A stretch of 64,000 bases of DNA from Methanobacteriota archaeon (GTDB lineage Archaea; Methanobacteriota; Methanobacteria; Methanobacteriales; Methanobacteriaceae): assembly GCA_023411115.1 (NCBI GenBank), contig JAEYPF010000021.1:114335-178334 (forward strand). Reading direction: 5' to 3'. Every line of letters begins with the position of its first letter. The stretch's first letter is position 1. Position numbers and translations under genes: made by a program. Below are positions 37,048 through 46,366 of the stretch, piece by piece. The notes beneath the pieces are model-generated. The model was not told where the DNA came from, did no database searches, and saw nothing but the letters and a program-made list of their open reading frames with translations.

Positions 37048-37950
37048 TTAATTTCTATGTAGAGAATTTTTTATGAAATAGGGGAGATATTTTTCGTTAT
37101 TTCCAAGAAAAACTGCAAAAAAATACACGAAATTATATATTAAAGCATAGGGAAGCTGTAAAAAGTATTTGTTTTTGATAAAATATTTCATTTGTTCTAA
37201 AAAATATTTCAAGCCTTTATTTACAAAATTATCCTTACCCTCAAGTGCAATGGATGCAAATGCTGCACCATCTTTAAATCTTCTTTTAAAAAGAGAGGAT
37301 AATGAATAATCATGGGAGTGATACACTGCAGCTTCAGGTTCGTAAATAATTTTATATCCTGCTTGAAGAGCTCTTAAAGCAAAATCTTTATCTTCTGCCA
37401 TTGGAACGTCATTATCAAAGGATACATTGTTCCAAACTTCTCTTTTTATGGATGAACAAACATCTGAAACAAAAATATTTTCCATGTAGAACTTTTTAGG
37501 ATTTTTGGCATGTTTTTTCTTTAAAACCCGTATTTTTTTGGGGTAATAATATGAATAAAAAAAGATATCCATTTTTTTAGCATCGTGATTGGCTATCTGC
37601 CTTCCATATACGATATCTGCATTTTCCTTATCAAATGGTTTCAACAAATTTATCAAGAAATAATCATCAACAGGTAACGCATCTTGAGTTAAATAGACTA
37701 AAATATCTCCTTTTGATTTTTCCGCCCCTAAATTTCTTGTTTTACTGTGATGAAATTCTTCAGGCTTAATTTTAAATAGTTCAACATCATATTTTTCCAG
37801 AATTTCAACTGTACCATCCTGTGATCCTGAATCTATGGCAACAACTTCCATTTTACCGTTATACTTCTGTGTTCTTATACTCTGCATAAGTTCCTCCAGC
37901 CTACTGCCTCCATTCTTGGTTAAGAGTATAATACTTACATCAGTTTTCAT
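37048..37950 (-). CDS. Family 2 glycosyltransferase (rhamnosyltransferase type)
   Basis: 300 residues from MKTDVSIILLTKNGGSRLEEL; the frame is open 16 codons further upstream but the GT2 domain starts here. DILVYLTQDALPVDDYFLINL carries the acidic motif, and MAEDKDFALRALQAGYKIIYEPEAAVYHSHDYSL is the acceptor block of the dTDP-rhamnosyltransferase group. A hydrophobic C-terminal stretch (FLQLPYALIYNFVYFFAVFL) may associate with the membrane. Confidence 0.87.
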   Translation of the reverse strand: MKTDVSIILLTKNGGSRLEELMQSIRTQKYNGKMEVVAIDSGSQDGTVEILEKYDVELFKIKPEEFHHSKTRNLGAEKSKGDILVYLTQDALPVDDYFLINLLKPFDKENADIVYGRQIANHDAKKMDIFFYSYYYPKKIRVLKKKHAKNPKKFYMENIFVSDVCSSIKREVWNNVSFDNDVPMAEDKDFALRALQAGYKIIYEPEAAVYHSHDYSLSSLFKRRFKDGAAFASIALEGKDNFVNKGLKYFLEQMKYFIKNKYFLQLPYALIYNFVYFFAVFLGNNEKYLPYFIKNSLHRN

Positions 37951-38076
37951 TTTAATCTTTTCCTTTAAATTGTACTTTAAAAAACTCATTAAATACAATT
38001 AATAAATGAATATAAAAAAATTTAAGGCTTAAAATCTCATTATATCCTTAGATTGGTAATTTTATAGATCTAGAAA

Positions 38077-39201
<1,125 letters not shown>

Positions 39202-39348
39202 AAAATCACTTATTTTACTATCTTACGTATAATTTTTTAAATCATGAATAATTCATTATATTGTTCAATTTGATAATATCTCTTATATAATTTATTTATA
39301 ATTAATAAAAAAAGAAATGTCAATTAATAAAATAATTAAAAACAGCAG

Positions 39349-40194
39349 TTATTTTAGAATATTAGTTAAATGCTCTGTTAATTCCTTTTTAACATCTTCA
39401 TTTTCCATTGCAATTTCAATGGAACTTTTAAGCCAGTCCACAGTATTTCCAATATCATGGATTTTTCCATTGAATATGCAACCATAGCTTTCCTCAAAAT
39501 GTCTTAAAGCATCAGTAAGTTGAATTTCGCCTCCAACTCCTGGAGGGATTTCATCGATGTAATCGAATATTTCAGAAGTCAGTATATACCTTCCGATAAT
39601 ACCTAAATTCGATGGAGCATCCTTTAATTTAGGTTTTTCAACCAGATCTTCAATTCTATAGAGAAAATCATTGATTTTAGAACCATTAATAATTCCATAC
39701 CGTTCTACTCTTTCATCAGGAACTTCTTCTATGGCAATTACTGCGGATTCATATTTATCATAAACATTCATAAGTTGTTTTGTACATGGGATTTTAGATT
39801 GAGCTATAGTATCTCCTAGCAAAACAGCAAAGGGTTCACCGTCAATATGTTTTCTGGCACAGGCTATTGCATCTCCCAGTCCTTTCTGCTGTTTCTGTCT
39901 GACGTAATAAATATCTGCAAGTTCTGATATGGACTCTACTTCTTTAAGATAATCAGTTTTACCGCCATTTTTTAGGAAGTATTCCAGTTCAAATGCCTTA
40001 TCAAAATGATCTTCTATTGATCGTTTACCTTTTCCTGTTATTATTAGTATATCATCGATTCCAGAAGCAACAGCTTCTTCAACTACATATTGAATTGTTG
40101 GTTTATTAAAAACTGGAAGCATTTCTTTTGGTTGTGCTTTTGTGGCGGGTAAAAATCTTGTACCAAGTCCAGCAGCAGGTATAACCGCTTTCAT
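39349..40194 (-). CDS. galU: UTP-glucose-1-phosphate uridylyltransferase
   Basis: 281 residues, normal length for GalU. Nucleotidyl-transfer signature GLGTRFLPATKAQPKEMLPVF at the N-terminus, then DDILIITGKGKRSIEDHFD, FAVLLGDTIAQSK and VEKPKLKDAPSNLGIIGRYIL. It makes UDP-glucose for the glycan locus and stands at its right border, on the same strand as the dolichyl-phosphate-sugar synthase-like gene (147 bp downstream). A TATA-like element lies about 45-60 bases before the ATG. Confidence 0.93.
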   Translation of the reverse strand: MKAVIPAAGLGTRFLPATKAQPKEMLPVFNKPTIQYVVEEAVASGIDDILIITGKGKRSIEDHFDKAFELEYFLKNGGKTDYLKEVESISELADIYYVRQKQQKGLGDAIACARKHIDGEPFAVLLGDTIAQSKIPCTKQLMNVYDKYESAVIAIEEVPDERVERYGIINGSKINDFLYRIEDLVEKPKLKDAPSNLGIIGRYILTSEIFDYIDEIPPGVGGEIQLTDALRHFEESYGCIFNGKIHDIGNTVDWLKSSIEIAMENEDVKKELTEHLTNILK

Positions 40195-40732
40195 AAATGT
40201 TCACCTATAAATTGCGTTTTAAATGTTTTTGTTTGAGATTAATATATACTATAAGTACACTTAAATGCTTTATAAACTTTTTTGGTATTTTTGGTGGTTT
40301 ATTATATAACATTACTAAAATATTATTGTATCTTAAATCATCAAATCTTTCATTTTTACATATTTGTATAAAAATAATTATTTAATCACGGTTAATTTAT
40401 ATAAATAAGATTTTAATGCTAATTAATCATGGAAAACATACATTTTACAGTTAAAAATCTTGTGTAAATCACTAAATCTATTAATTTGGAATTAATAAGA
40501 TGAGATTGGAAGTTAAGGCTCAATGAAACCCTGATTATTTTAAAATTTATTGTATTTTTTAAGAATCATAATTAAAATATAAGGATTAATATTCGCTAAT
40601 TGTGAAAATAGTATGAACATAGTTTGACTTTTTTAATAATCAGATTAATTATCAATTAGAAAATAATATTAACATCAAAGTTTAATAATTAACATAAAAG
40701 ACGTCTTTGTGTCATAATCCCAGGTGTAATAT
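40195..40732. other. Divergent intergenic region, 538 bp
   Basis: Promoters for galU (minus) and the PAS gene (plus) must lie here. TATA-like ATATATACTATAAG is at 40241-40254 for galU, and AATTTATATAAATAAG near 40394-40409 could serve the plus strand. An open frame at 40197-40385 has no ribosome binding site or protein-like composition. Apart from the palindrome listed separately I see nothing else. Confidence 0.4.
40697..40708. promoter_or_regulatory. Perfect 12-bp palindrome before the PAS gene
   Basis: AAAGACGTCTTT is a perfect palindrome 24 bases before the ATG at 40733, a position where a regulator could block transcription start or translation. Candidate operator only. Confidence 0.3.
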
Positions 40733-41395
40733 ATGCAGATGCTACATAAATATGAAATGCTACGTAAAAAAGCTGAGGAAAAATTGAATGAAAAAACAAT
40801 TGATCTTGAATTACCTCAGGATATAGAAGAATTGATTCATGAACTTCATATTTACCAGATTGAATTAGAAATACAAAATGAAGAACTTATGCAGTCCAAG
40901 GAAGAAATAGAAAAATTACATAAAAAATATTATGACCTCTACAATACCGCCCCTGTAGGATATTTTTCTCTGGATGAAAAAGGAGTTATACTGGAATTAA
41001 ACTGCGTAGGGGCTGAATTTTTAAAGACTGAGAGAAACTATTTAATCAATACACCATTCAGTAGCTTTCTTACACTTAAATCATATAAATCATTTACAAA
41101 CTCATTTAAAATGGCAGTTAAATCGAACATCAGACAGGGCTGCGATCTTGAATTAATTAAAAAAGATGGGATTATATTCAATGTACATGCTGAAATTTTG
41201 TTTATAAAAGAAGAAAATCAGTTTAGAATGGCTTTAATTGATATTACAGAACGTAAAGCGATTGAGAATCAATTAAAAGGATATATGAAATATCTTGAAG
41301 AAACAGTGGAACAAAGCATCGCAGAATTAACCTTTGCAGGGGACAACATCCATGAGATCATCGATGAAAAAATTCTTTTTAAAAGAGATACATGA
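40733..41395 (+). CDS. PAS-domain sensor protein without an output domain
   Basis: 220 residues. An N-terminal helical, probably coiled-coil region (1-75, rich in Glu/Lys: IYQIELEIQNEELMQSKEEI) precedes one PAS domain (about 76-180, KYYDLYNTAPVGYFSLDEKG ... IDITERKAIENQL), then a short helical tail ending in an Asp/Glu-rich region. There is no HisKA or ATPase domain, so it may act through dimerisation or by pairing with a separate kinase. AGGTGTAATATATG gives the start. Such truncated PAS proteins are frequent in Methanobacterium. Confidence 0.8.
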   Translation: MQMLHKYEMLRKKAEEKLNEKTIDLELPQDIEELIHELHIYQIELEIQNEELMQSKEEIEKLHKKYYDLYNTAPVGYFSLDEKGVILELNCVGAEFLKTERNYLINTPFSSFLTLKSYKSFTNSFKMAVKSNIRQGCDLELIKKDGIIFNVHAEILFIKEENQFRMALIDITERKAIENQLKGYMKYLEETVEQSIAELTFAGDNIHEIIDEKILFKRDT

Positions 41396-41411
41396 TACAA
41401 ATTCATTTAAA

Positions 41412-41642
41412 TTAATAAAAGATCTCAAGCAAAAAGCAGATCAGGGCTAAAATTGGCAATGGAAGTGCCATTATGTAATATTTCTTTTCTGCGCTTTTTT
41501 TTGATAAATAACTTATTAAAATCAGGGATAAACCTAACAAAAACCATCCCGCTGAATTAAAATAAAATTTAGTATAAAACGAGTATATTGATACAGCAAA
41601 AACTATGATTGCCAGTAAATAGTTTGTATTTTTACCTGTCAT
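41412..41642 (-). CDS. Small hypothetical membrane protein
   Basis: 76 residues with three hydrophobic helices (about 9-25, 30-44, 54-74) separated by short Lys-rich loops such as LSKKSAEKK. No known motif. It is convergent with the PAS gene, and 60 bp separate it from the DUF167 gene upstream on the same strand. Function unknown. Confidence 0.55.
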   Translation of the reverse strand: MTGKNTNYLLAIIVFAVSIYSFYTKFYFNSAGWFLLGLSLILISYLSKKSAEKKYYIMALPLPILALICFLLEIFY

Positions 41643-41702
41643 ATTTATAACTCGCTGTTTAGGGTATAAATTTTTATTCTTTTAAACTCTACCCATTTAA
41701 AA

Positions 41703-42011
41703 CTAATTACCATATTCTAAATTAAATTTGTCCTTTAAAATATCTAAAAATTTCATTTTAGAAATATTATAAATTTTAATGATTTTATGCTGGCTTTTAA
41801 GTCCTGAAATAATTTCAACAGGAGATCCTGTAAGACTCGAAAATTCATTTATTATTTCTTTATTAGCTTTACCCTTTTGTGGAACCGATTTTATCCTGAT
41901 TTCTATTTTATCTCTCCATTCATTGTAACCAATAACTTCAAACTTCTTTGACTTTGGAGAAACTTCAACATCAACAATTATTCCATCCTGAACTTCAGTT
42001 ACAGCTTTCAT
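41703..42011 (-). CDS. UPF0235/DUF167 (YggU-like) protein
   Basis: 102 residues from MKAVTEVQDGIIVDVEVSPKSKKF; a GTG four codons upstream is an alternative start. The conserved block IEIRIKSVPQKGKANKEIINEFSSL and the C-terminal SGLKSQHKIIKIYNIS are diagnostic of the family. Small alpha/beta protein, cytoplasmic, no established function. Nearby genes give no clue. Confidence 0.85.
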   Translation of the reverse strand: MKAVTEVQDGIIVDVEVSPKSKKFEVIGYNEWRDKIEIRIKSVPQKGKANKEIINEFSSLTGSPVEIISGLKSQHKIIKIYNISKMKFLDILKDKFNLEYGN

Positions 42012-42105
42012 AGAAAATACCACATTGATAATTTAATTTTATCACTAACTTAATTTATAATTTAAAACATAACTTACATTGAGGCATATATTATATCGTG
42101 ATAAA

Positions 42106-42234
42106 ATGGTGTCCAAAAGAGGAGAAGAATATATCTGTGATGTATGTGGACTTATAGTAAGCGTAGAAGAAGAATGCAAATGTGATGATTGTGTTATAGT
42201 TTGCTGTAATAAGCCCATGACAAAAAAAGAATAA
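42106..42234 (+). CDS. 42-residue desulforedoxin-like iron protein with extra cysteines
   Basis: Sequence begins MVSKRGEEYICDVCGLIVSV and ends CCNKPMTKKE. The YxCxxCG start, Val-rich middle and CC-x-x-PM end match the FeS4 desulforedoxin fold (as in desulforedoxin and the N-terminus of desulfoferrodoxin). It has an added CKCDDC (three Cys) between the two halves, giving seven Cys in total. GTGATAAA precedes the ATG. Probably a small redox or metal-binding protein in oxygen-stress defence (inference). Confidence 0.7.
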   Translation: MVSKRGEEYICDVCGLIVSVEEECKCDDCVIVCCNKPMTKKE

Positions 42235-42368
42235 TTTTGATACTTTTTATTTAATTTATTAAATTTATTTATTATTTAAGCTAAATAGGTATATTTTAAA
42301 AGCTTTTGTACTCTCAAAAAAGAAAACATTTAAATAGTGAAAAAGAAAAATGATGGTATGCTCAACCG

Positions 42369-42478
42369 GTAAAAAACTTTGTTTTTACAAGGCCCTCAAA
42401 CATTAATGTTTGGGACGTTAAAAATCAGAGATTTTTAGCAGCTCTCAATAGTTCCAATAAATGTTAAAATTAACATTT
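42369..42478 (+). repeat. Hairpin array A, upstream of tRNA-Leu
   Basis: Four short inverted repeats in a row: GTAAAAA(A)C/GTTTTTAC (42369-42388), the perfect palindrome CAAACATTAATGTTTG (42397-42412), TAAAAATC/GATTTTTA with AGA loop (42419-42437) and AAATGTTAA/TTAACATTT (42459-42478). Linkers AAGGCCC and GGGACG resemble those of array C at 44850. A TATA-like ACATTTAAATAG at about 42327-42338 could place the whole array in the tRNA precursor leader. Confidence 0.6.
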
Positions 42479-42479
42479 G

Positions 42480-42568
<89 letters not shown>

Positions 42569-42575
42569 CAAAATC

Positions 42576-42676
42576 CCCAAAAAAATTGAAAATTTTTTTG
42601 GGAGTTAGAAAAATGTTTTACATTTTTCTAAAATTTCATGGAAATTTTGGTGTCCCGAAAAAAGAGTTTTCGAGGG
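42576..42676 (+). repeat. Hairpin array B, downstream of tRNA-Leu
   Basis: Four adjoining hairpins: CCCAAAAAAATT/AATTTTTTTGGG with GAA loop (42576-42602), TTAGAAAAATG/CATTTTTCTAA (42605-42631), AAAATTTC/GAAATTTT with ATG loop (42630-42648) and CGAAAA/TTTTCG inside CCC/GGG (42654-42676). The order and linkers of the first three match array D at 55394. The first hairpin could end the tRNA transcript. Confidence 0.6.
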
Positions 42677-42973
42677 CATTCAAAAATATTCTAATTTTAA
42701 ATACTATTTTTTCAATAAATCTTCTAAGGGTTCATTTTAAGCAAAAAAGATTTATGCATATATAAAAAAATAAATTAAGGTTAATCTAACCTAGATTTTC
42801 CTCCGAAAAGTATTGACTAAACATTTATACTTATTAAAGATTAAGTAAAAGATTTAGTTATTGTTTTTCATATTTACATAAAAACTGAAGGTCTAGATCA
42901 ACATCTAAAATTAGATTTTATGGTTTAAAAAAAATATGAATTAATACTTCAAAATTTTCATAAGTACTATAAC
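42677..42973. other. Intergenic, no gene seen
   Basis: About 300 bp of AT-rich sequence after hairpin array B. An open frame crossing the tRNA (42526-42765) is spurious. No further hairpin or promoter is convincing. Confidence 0.4.
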
Positions 42974-43294
42974 TTAATAATATTCCTTTTTAAAACATTT
43001 GTGGCATCTGTAAACATGTATATATTGAATATCTCCATCAGGGGTTTCTTCACGCTCCGTATCTTCATGTTCCATGGGTTCAAAGCAGTCTGAACATATT
43101 CGATTATTCAAGCAGCCAGTTTCAAAAAAATGTTCCTCAGTTATTATATTGTCTTCTTTAAGCCGTCTGAATATTTCTAGAAGTGTTTCTTCGTCAACAC
43201 CCAGAATATCTTCTATTTCACATAAATAATAGTGATCGCCGTTATCTTCTATGAATGCCTTAACCTTTTCATAAGTAGAATTCAAATCAATCAC
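42974..43294 (-). CDS. Winged-helix plus zinc-ribbon-like hypothetical protein
   Basis: 106 residues, GTG start overlapping the stop of the 26-residue peptide gene (GTGA). Residues 1-55 look like a small winged helix (YLCEIEDILGVDEETLLEIFRRLKEDNII). The second half holds CSDCFEP ... YRCHKCFKKEY, two CxxC pairs that could bind zinc. It might be a small DNA- or RNA-binding factor. It is the last gene of the DUF371 group. Confidence 0.6.
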   Translation of the reverse strand: MIDLNSTYEKVKAFIEDNGDHYYLCEIEDILGVDEETLLEIFRRLKEDNIITEEHFFETGCLNNRICSDCFEPMEHEDTEREETPDGDIQYIHVYRCHKCFKKEYY

Positions 43295-43371
43295 CTGTTC
43301 ATGATTTTAAGTATAATCAATGCAACTACTACTCCTATTAATGCCCCTATTACTGCACCTATTAAATTCAT
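43291..43371 (-). CDS. 26-residue single-helix membrane peptide
   Basis: MNLIGAVIGALIGVVVALII followed by LKIMNR: a Gly-rich hydrophobic helix with a basic end. GGTGATTCTTATG gives a good ribosome binding site and start, and the stop TGA (43293-43291) overlaps the GTG of the next gene. It lies 27 bp after the DUF371 gene. The two coupling signals support that it is translated; function unknown. Confidence 0.6.
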   Translation of the reverse strand: MNLIGAVIGALIGVVVALIILKIMNR

Positions 43372-43398
43372 AAGAATCACCTTAAGCGTTGTTATAGA

Positions 43399-43812
43399 TT
43401 AATCTACTGTTATCGTTACTTTCAAGTCTTTTCCTTTTTTTAAATCGTCCACAAGTTCTCTTTTAAGGTCAATTGCGGCTTTGTCAGATTTTATCATCAA
43501 TGTTCGGCTGCATTTAAAATCACTTTTTCTACAGACCATGTCTGTTGGATGATCCAGGGTCAGTTCAGGATGTCCATATCCCCTTATTTCATCTTCTGCA
43601 TTTTCTGTTTCCAGTTGAACCCTAATCAATGTATTTTCATCCTTTATGGCTTTTCTAAGTTCTGGAGGAAAATCTTCAAGTTTAGTTTTAGATGAAACTC
43701 CTACAATACAATCAGCCCTTATTCCTATTTCCTGGTCCATAGTTACTTCAAATGTTGATCTATGGGCTGATGTAACATTTTTATGACCTTTAGCGTGGAA
43801 AATGTACTCCAT
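43399..43812 (-). CDS. DUF371 protein
   Basis: 137 residues from MEYIFHAKGHKNVTSAHRST; GGAG eight bases before this ATG decides the start over one 12 codons upstream. HAKGHKNVTSAHRSTFEVT, DCIVGVSSKTKLEDFP and GYGHPELTLDHPTDMVCRKSDF match DUF371, an archaeal family of small beta-rich proteins of unknown function. Forms a likely operon with the membrane peptide and the zinc-ribbon protein. Confidence 0.85.
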   Translation of the reverse strand: MEYIFHAKGHKNVTSAHRSTFEVTMDQEIGIRADCIVGVSSKTKLEDFPPELRKAIKDENTLIRVQLETENAEDEIRGYGHPELTLDHPTDMVCRKSDFKCSRTLMIKSDKAAIDLKRELVDDLKKGKDLKVTITVD

Positions 43813-43970
43813 GTTATTTCTCCAATTAATATCCTTAAATTTAAGCAATTATCTAAATAAATGATATCAATAGTCTATATGATTAAAAGCTATAAATAAT
43901 TAAATATATTAATTTTAATAGAAAAAATATTACTAATTATATTTCCTGTTTAAAAATTGGAAGATAGTTT

Positions 43971-44447
43971 ATGCAATTTTTTACCGAATCTCAGCAGCTA
44001 TTTACCCTTATTTTTGCCATTCATTTTACTTTAATAATTGATAGAGTTAATAGAACTTATAATCCTTATGACACATATAATGCATGGAAAGGCCAGTTAC
44101 ATTCCATTAGAAGATTACTTTTGTCCTGGTTAATTCTATATATCCTACCTCTTCTAAATTTTGCTGCATTTCTTTTAGTTCTTGGAATATATGAAGTATC
44201 ATTTGAAACAAATTTAATTGGAGTTTCAAATATTGTCTTAGTAGCCCTTTCATCTTTTTTTGACTTTGGATATTATAGAATTTTTGAATCCATGCTCTAT
44301 ATATCCCCAAAAACATTTTATACAGATGAAGAAGCGGAAATAATGTTAGCAAAGGGCCGTAATGAGTTTCAAGCCCACCTCATACCTGGAATTCTGTACG
44401 TAGTTGCCAGCATCGTGATGATCATGATTATTTTAATTATTAATTAA
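43971..44447 (+). CDS. Hypothetical membrane protein, four helices
   Basis: 158 residues with hydrophobic segments at about 10-26, 48-70, 82-97 and 136-156. A polar loop (RVNRTYNPYDTYNAWKGQLHSI) follows helix 1. Not recognised as a known family. It is divergent from the DUF371 operon and precedes a 500-bp spacer. Confidence 0.6.
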   Translation: MQFFTESQQLFTLIFAIHFTLIIDRVNRTYNPYDTYNAWKGQLHSIRRLLLSWLILYILPLLNFAAFLLVLGIYEVSFETNLIGVSNIVLVALSSFFDFGYYRIFESMLYISPKTFYTDEEAEIMLAKGRNEFQAHLIPGILYVVASIVMIMIILIIN

Positions 44448-44849
44448 AAATGACAAATTATTTAAGTACTAACATACCATTATTAATTGAATATTATTAA
44501 TATGTATGAAAGTAAAAAATATATAGACGAAACCTCATGTATCATTAAAAATATAACCCCTCAAAGCAATTAAACAATTACTTTGGCTTTAAAGATAGTA
44601 TTATGTATTTTTAATACTTAAATTTAATTTCAAAGAGAATATAACAAGATTCCCTATACTGAAAATGTAATTTTTTATGCACATAAACGATTTAGAATAT
44701 TATAGTACAATATTCGTATAGTAATAATTTATGCAATAATAGGAAAATCTAAATAATCATTAGAACAAATATTAATACGTTAAAAGAATCTGAGTTAAGA
44801 AATCTACGATTTTCGAATCACAATTTTTAAAAAATTTTTTGGAGGTCCT
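44448..44849. other. Intergenic, no gene seen
   Basis: About 400 bp of AT-rich sequence before hairpin array C. A TATA-like ATTTATGCAATAA near 44726 is weak. No gene identified. Confidence 0.4.
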
Positions 44850-44939
44850 CAAAACCAAAGGTTTTGGGACCGGGGGAAACTCGTTTCCTCGGCCGTAAAA
44901 CAAAGTTTTACTGGCCACAAAATTTTAAAAAAAATTTTG
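44850..44939 (+). repeat. Hairpin array C in the leader of a 63-residue ORF
   Basis: Four hairpins: CAAAACC/GGTTTTG with AAA loop (44850-44866), GGAAA/TTTCC with CTCG tetraloop inside CCG/CGG (44870-44892), GGCC-GTAAAAC/GTTTTAC-GGCC (44891-44916) and CAAAATTTT/AAAATTTTG (44918-44939). The last arm touches the AGGTGA ribosome binding site of the ATG at 44951. Linkers CCTC...GGGACC and CCG...GGCC recur in array A. Confidence 0.6.
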
Positions 44940-44950
44940 AGGTGAAATAA

Positions 44951-45142
44951 ATGGATGAGATTAGTGATAGGGAAATATCTAGAAAATTTTTAGATGATGC
45001 ATATAAATGTAAACCAAACAAATTAGGGCATTTACTTCAAAAAATAGAATATGAAATTAAAAATAGAAGCCATGCAGATAATATCCTTTTAAGGGCTAAG
45101 ACAGTAGTAACCAGTAAAATGGCATTGATGAATAGTAAATAA
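44951..45142 (+). CDS. Hypothetical 63-residue helical protein
   Basis: MDEISDREISRKFLDDAYKC and so on; predicted mostly helical, net basic C-terminus, no known motif. It has a strong GAGGTGA ribosome binding site directly after the last hairpin of array C, which argues it is translated and perhaps controlled by that leader. Function unknown. Confidence 0.55.
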   Translation: MDEISDREISRKFLDDAYKCKPNKLGHLLQKIEYEIKNRSHADNILLRAKTVVTSKMALMNSK

Positions 45143-45448
45143 TCCTTTTAATAAAATTAAAAATTTATATCTCTATTAATCATAATTATACCCTCAAATT
45201 ACCTTCTAAATATCATTAAGATTCTATTATATCCTTGATCCGTAATACTGGTTAATTTAATTATTTTATATAAAATCATCAAAGTGCACAATAGTTCCCA
45301 GCTTTTTTAATTTATTTCTGTAGTTTCATTATATAAAGTGAAAATAAAGGAATCAAAATTGGAAAAATATTAAAGAACTTATTTTATTAAACTTTTTAAA
45401 TGCACAAATCATCAGCATATTTATATTAGTTATTTCAAATAGTGAAGC
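45143..45448. other. Intergenic, no gene seen
   Basis: About 305 bp; the sequence CTTTTTAAATGCAC near 45390 could be a TATA region for the 45449 gene. Nothing else seen. Confidence 0.4.
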
Positions 45449-45844
45449 ATGTCTGGACCTGAAAGGAAAATCTTAAAGCCAAAAGACTATGAAAAGATGA
45501 TTTCAAGCTTAGATATAGAAAACTTTGAATTGAAAACATCTTCTATTCTTGAAGCCAGGATTACTTTAGTTAGTCTAGAACGATTAGCGGAAGATCTATT
45601 GGAAATAAGGCGGGAAGTTTCTGGAGATATGAGAGCTATTAAATTAAAATATTTAGGTCATGACCACACTAAATCTTCCTTAATTGGATCACTTAGGGGA
45701 ACCAAAGCTTCAACTAGAAGAAAATCTTTGAATGACAAATGTGATCGTGAACTTGGTCCATATAAGAACGTTTTATACATAATTGATCATTATATTGAAC
45801 AGATTGAAGAAGTAAAAAAGGATATTAACGAAATAAAAGCCTGA
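45449..45844 (+). CDS. Hypothetical 131-residue protein
   Basis: Charged, predicted mostly helical. The N-terminal PERKILKPKDYEKMISSLDI and the central LGHDHTKSSLIGSLRGTKASTRRKSLNDKCDRELGPYKN do not match a family I recognise; the C-terminus (IIDHYIEQIEEVKKDINEIKA) may form a coiled coil. The start MSGPERKI has no strong ribosome binding site. Compact composition and good codon use support it as real. Confidence 0.55.
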   Translation: MSGPERKILKPKDYEKMISSLDIENFELKTSSILEARITLVSLERLAEDLLEIRREVSGDMRAIKLKYLGHDHTKSSLIGSLRGTKASTRRKSLNDKCDRELGPYKNVLYIIDHYIEQIEEVKKDINEIKA

Positions 45845-45940
45845 TAATGCTAAAAACAAATATTATCGAGAATAATTGAAATATGATCAATCATGTTTAT
45901 TATTTATTTTTAAAGATATTTATCTAAATTAGGTGTCCTA

Positions 45941-46357
45941 ATGGCAACATATTGTCTCATTATTAAATTAAGCAAAAATTCCACAATTAAAATAGGAAAA
46001 CTTGGAGAAATAGATTTTAAAAAGGGTTACTATGTATATGTGGGTTCTGCACTTAATTCCATTGATGGTAGAATCAGGAGACATCTTTCAAAGGAAAAAA
46101 ACCTGTTCTGGCATGTTGATTATCTTTTAGCATATTCTACTGTAAAAGAAGTAATTTTAGAAAGAAGCGGTAAAAAGTGGGAGTGTGATGTTGCCGTGGA
46201 AATTTCAAAGAAAGGGTTACCCTTAATCAATTTTGGCTGTTCTGATTGTAGATGCAATTCACATCTATTTTATTTTAAAAATAAAGAAATCGCAGAGAAT
46301 GCATGCCTAAATTCATTTAAGAAATTCAAACTAGAGATAGAGAAAATAAAGAATTGA
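45941..46357 (+). CDS. DUF123 GIY-YIG-like nuclease-fold protein
   Basis: 138 residues. Begins with GKLGEIDFKKGYYVYVGSALNSIDGRIRRHLSKEK, where the YYVYVG segment corresponds to the GIY-YIG core, then FWHVDYLLAYSTVKEVI and CSDCRCNSHLFYF. DUF123 is often fused to endonuclease III in archaea; here it is stand-alone. A role in DNA repair or processing is inferred from that fusion only. Confidence 0.82.
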   Translation: MATYCLIIKLSKNSTIKIGKLGEIDFKKGYYVYVGSALNSIDGRIRRHLSKEKNLFWHVDYLLAYSTVKEVILERSGKKWECDVAVEISKKGLPLINFGCSDCRCNSHLFYFKNKEIAENACLNSFKKFKLEIEKIKN

Positions 46358-46366
46358 TAATTTAAA

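Noticed and set aside
40197..40385. 62-codon frame after galU
   Set aside because: AT-rich chance frame with no ribosome binding site; it overlaps the likely galU promoter.
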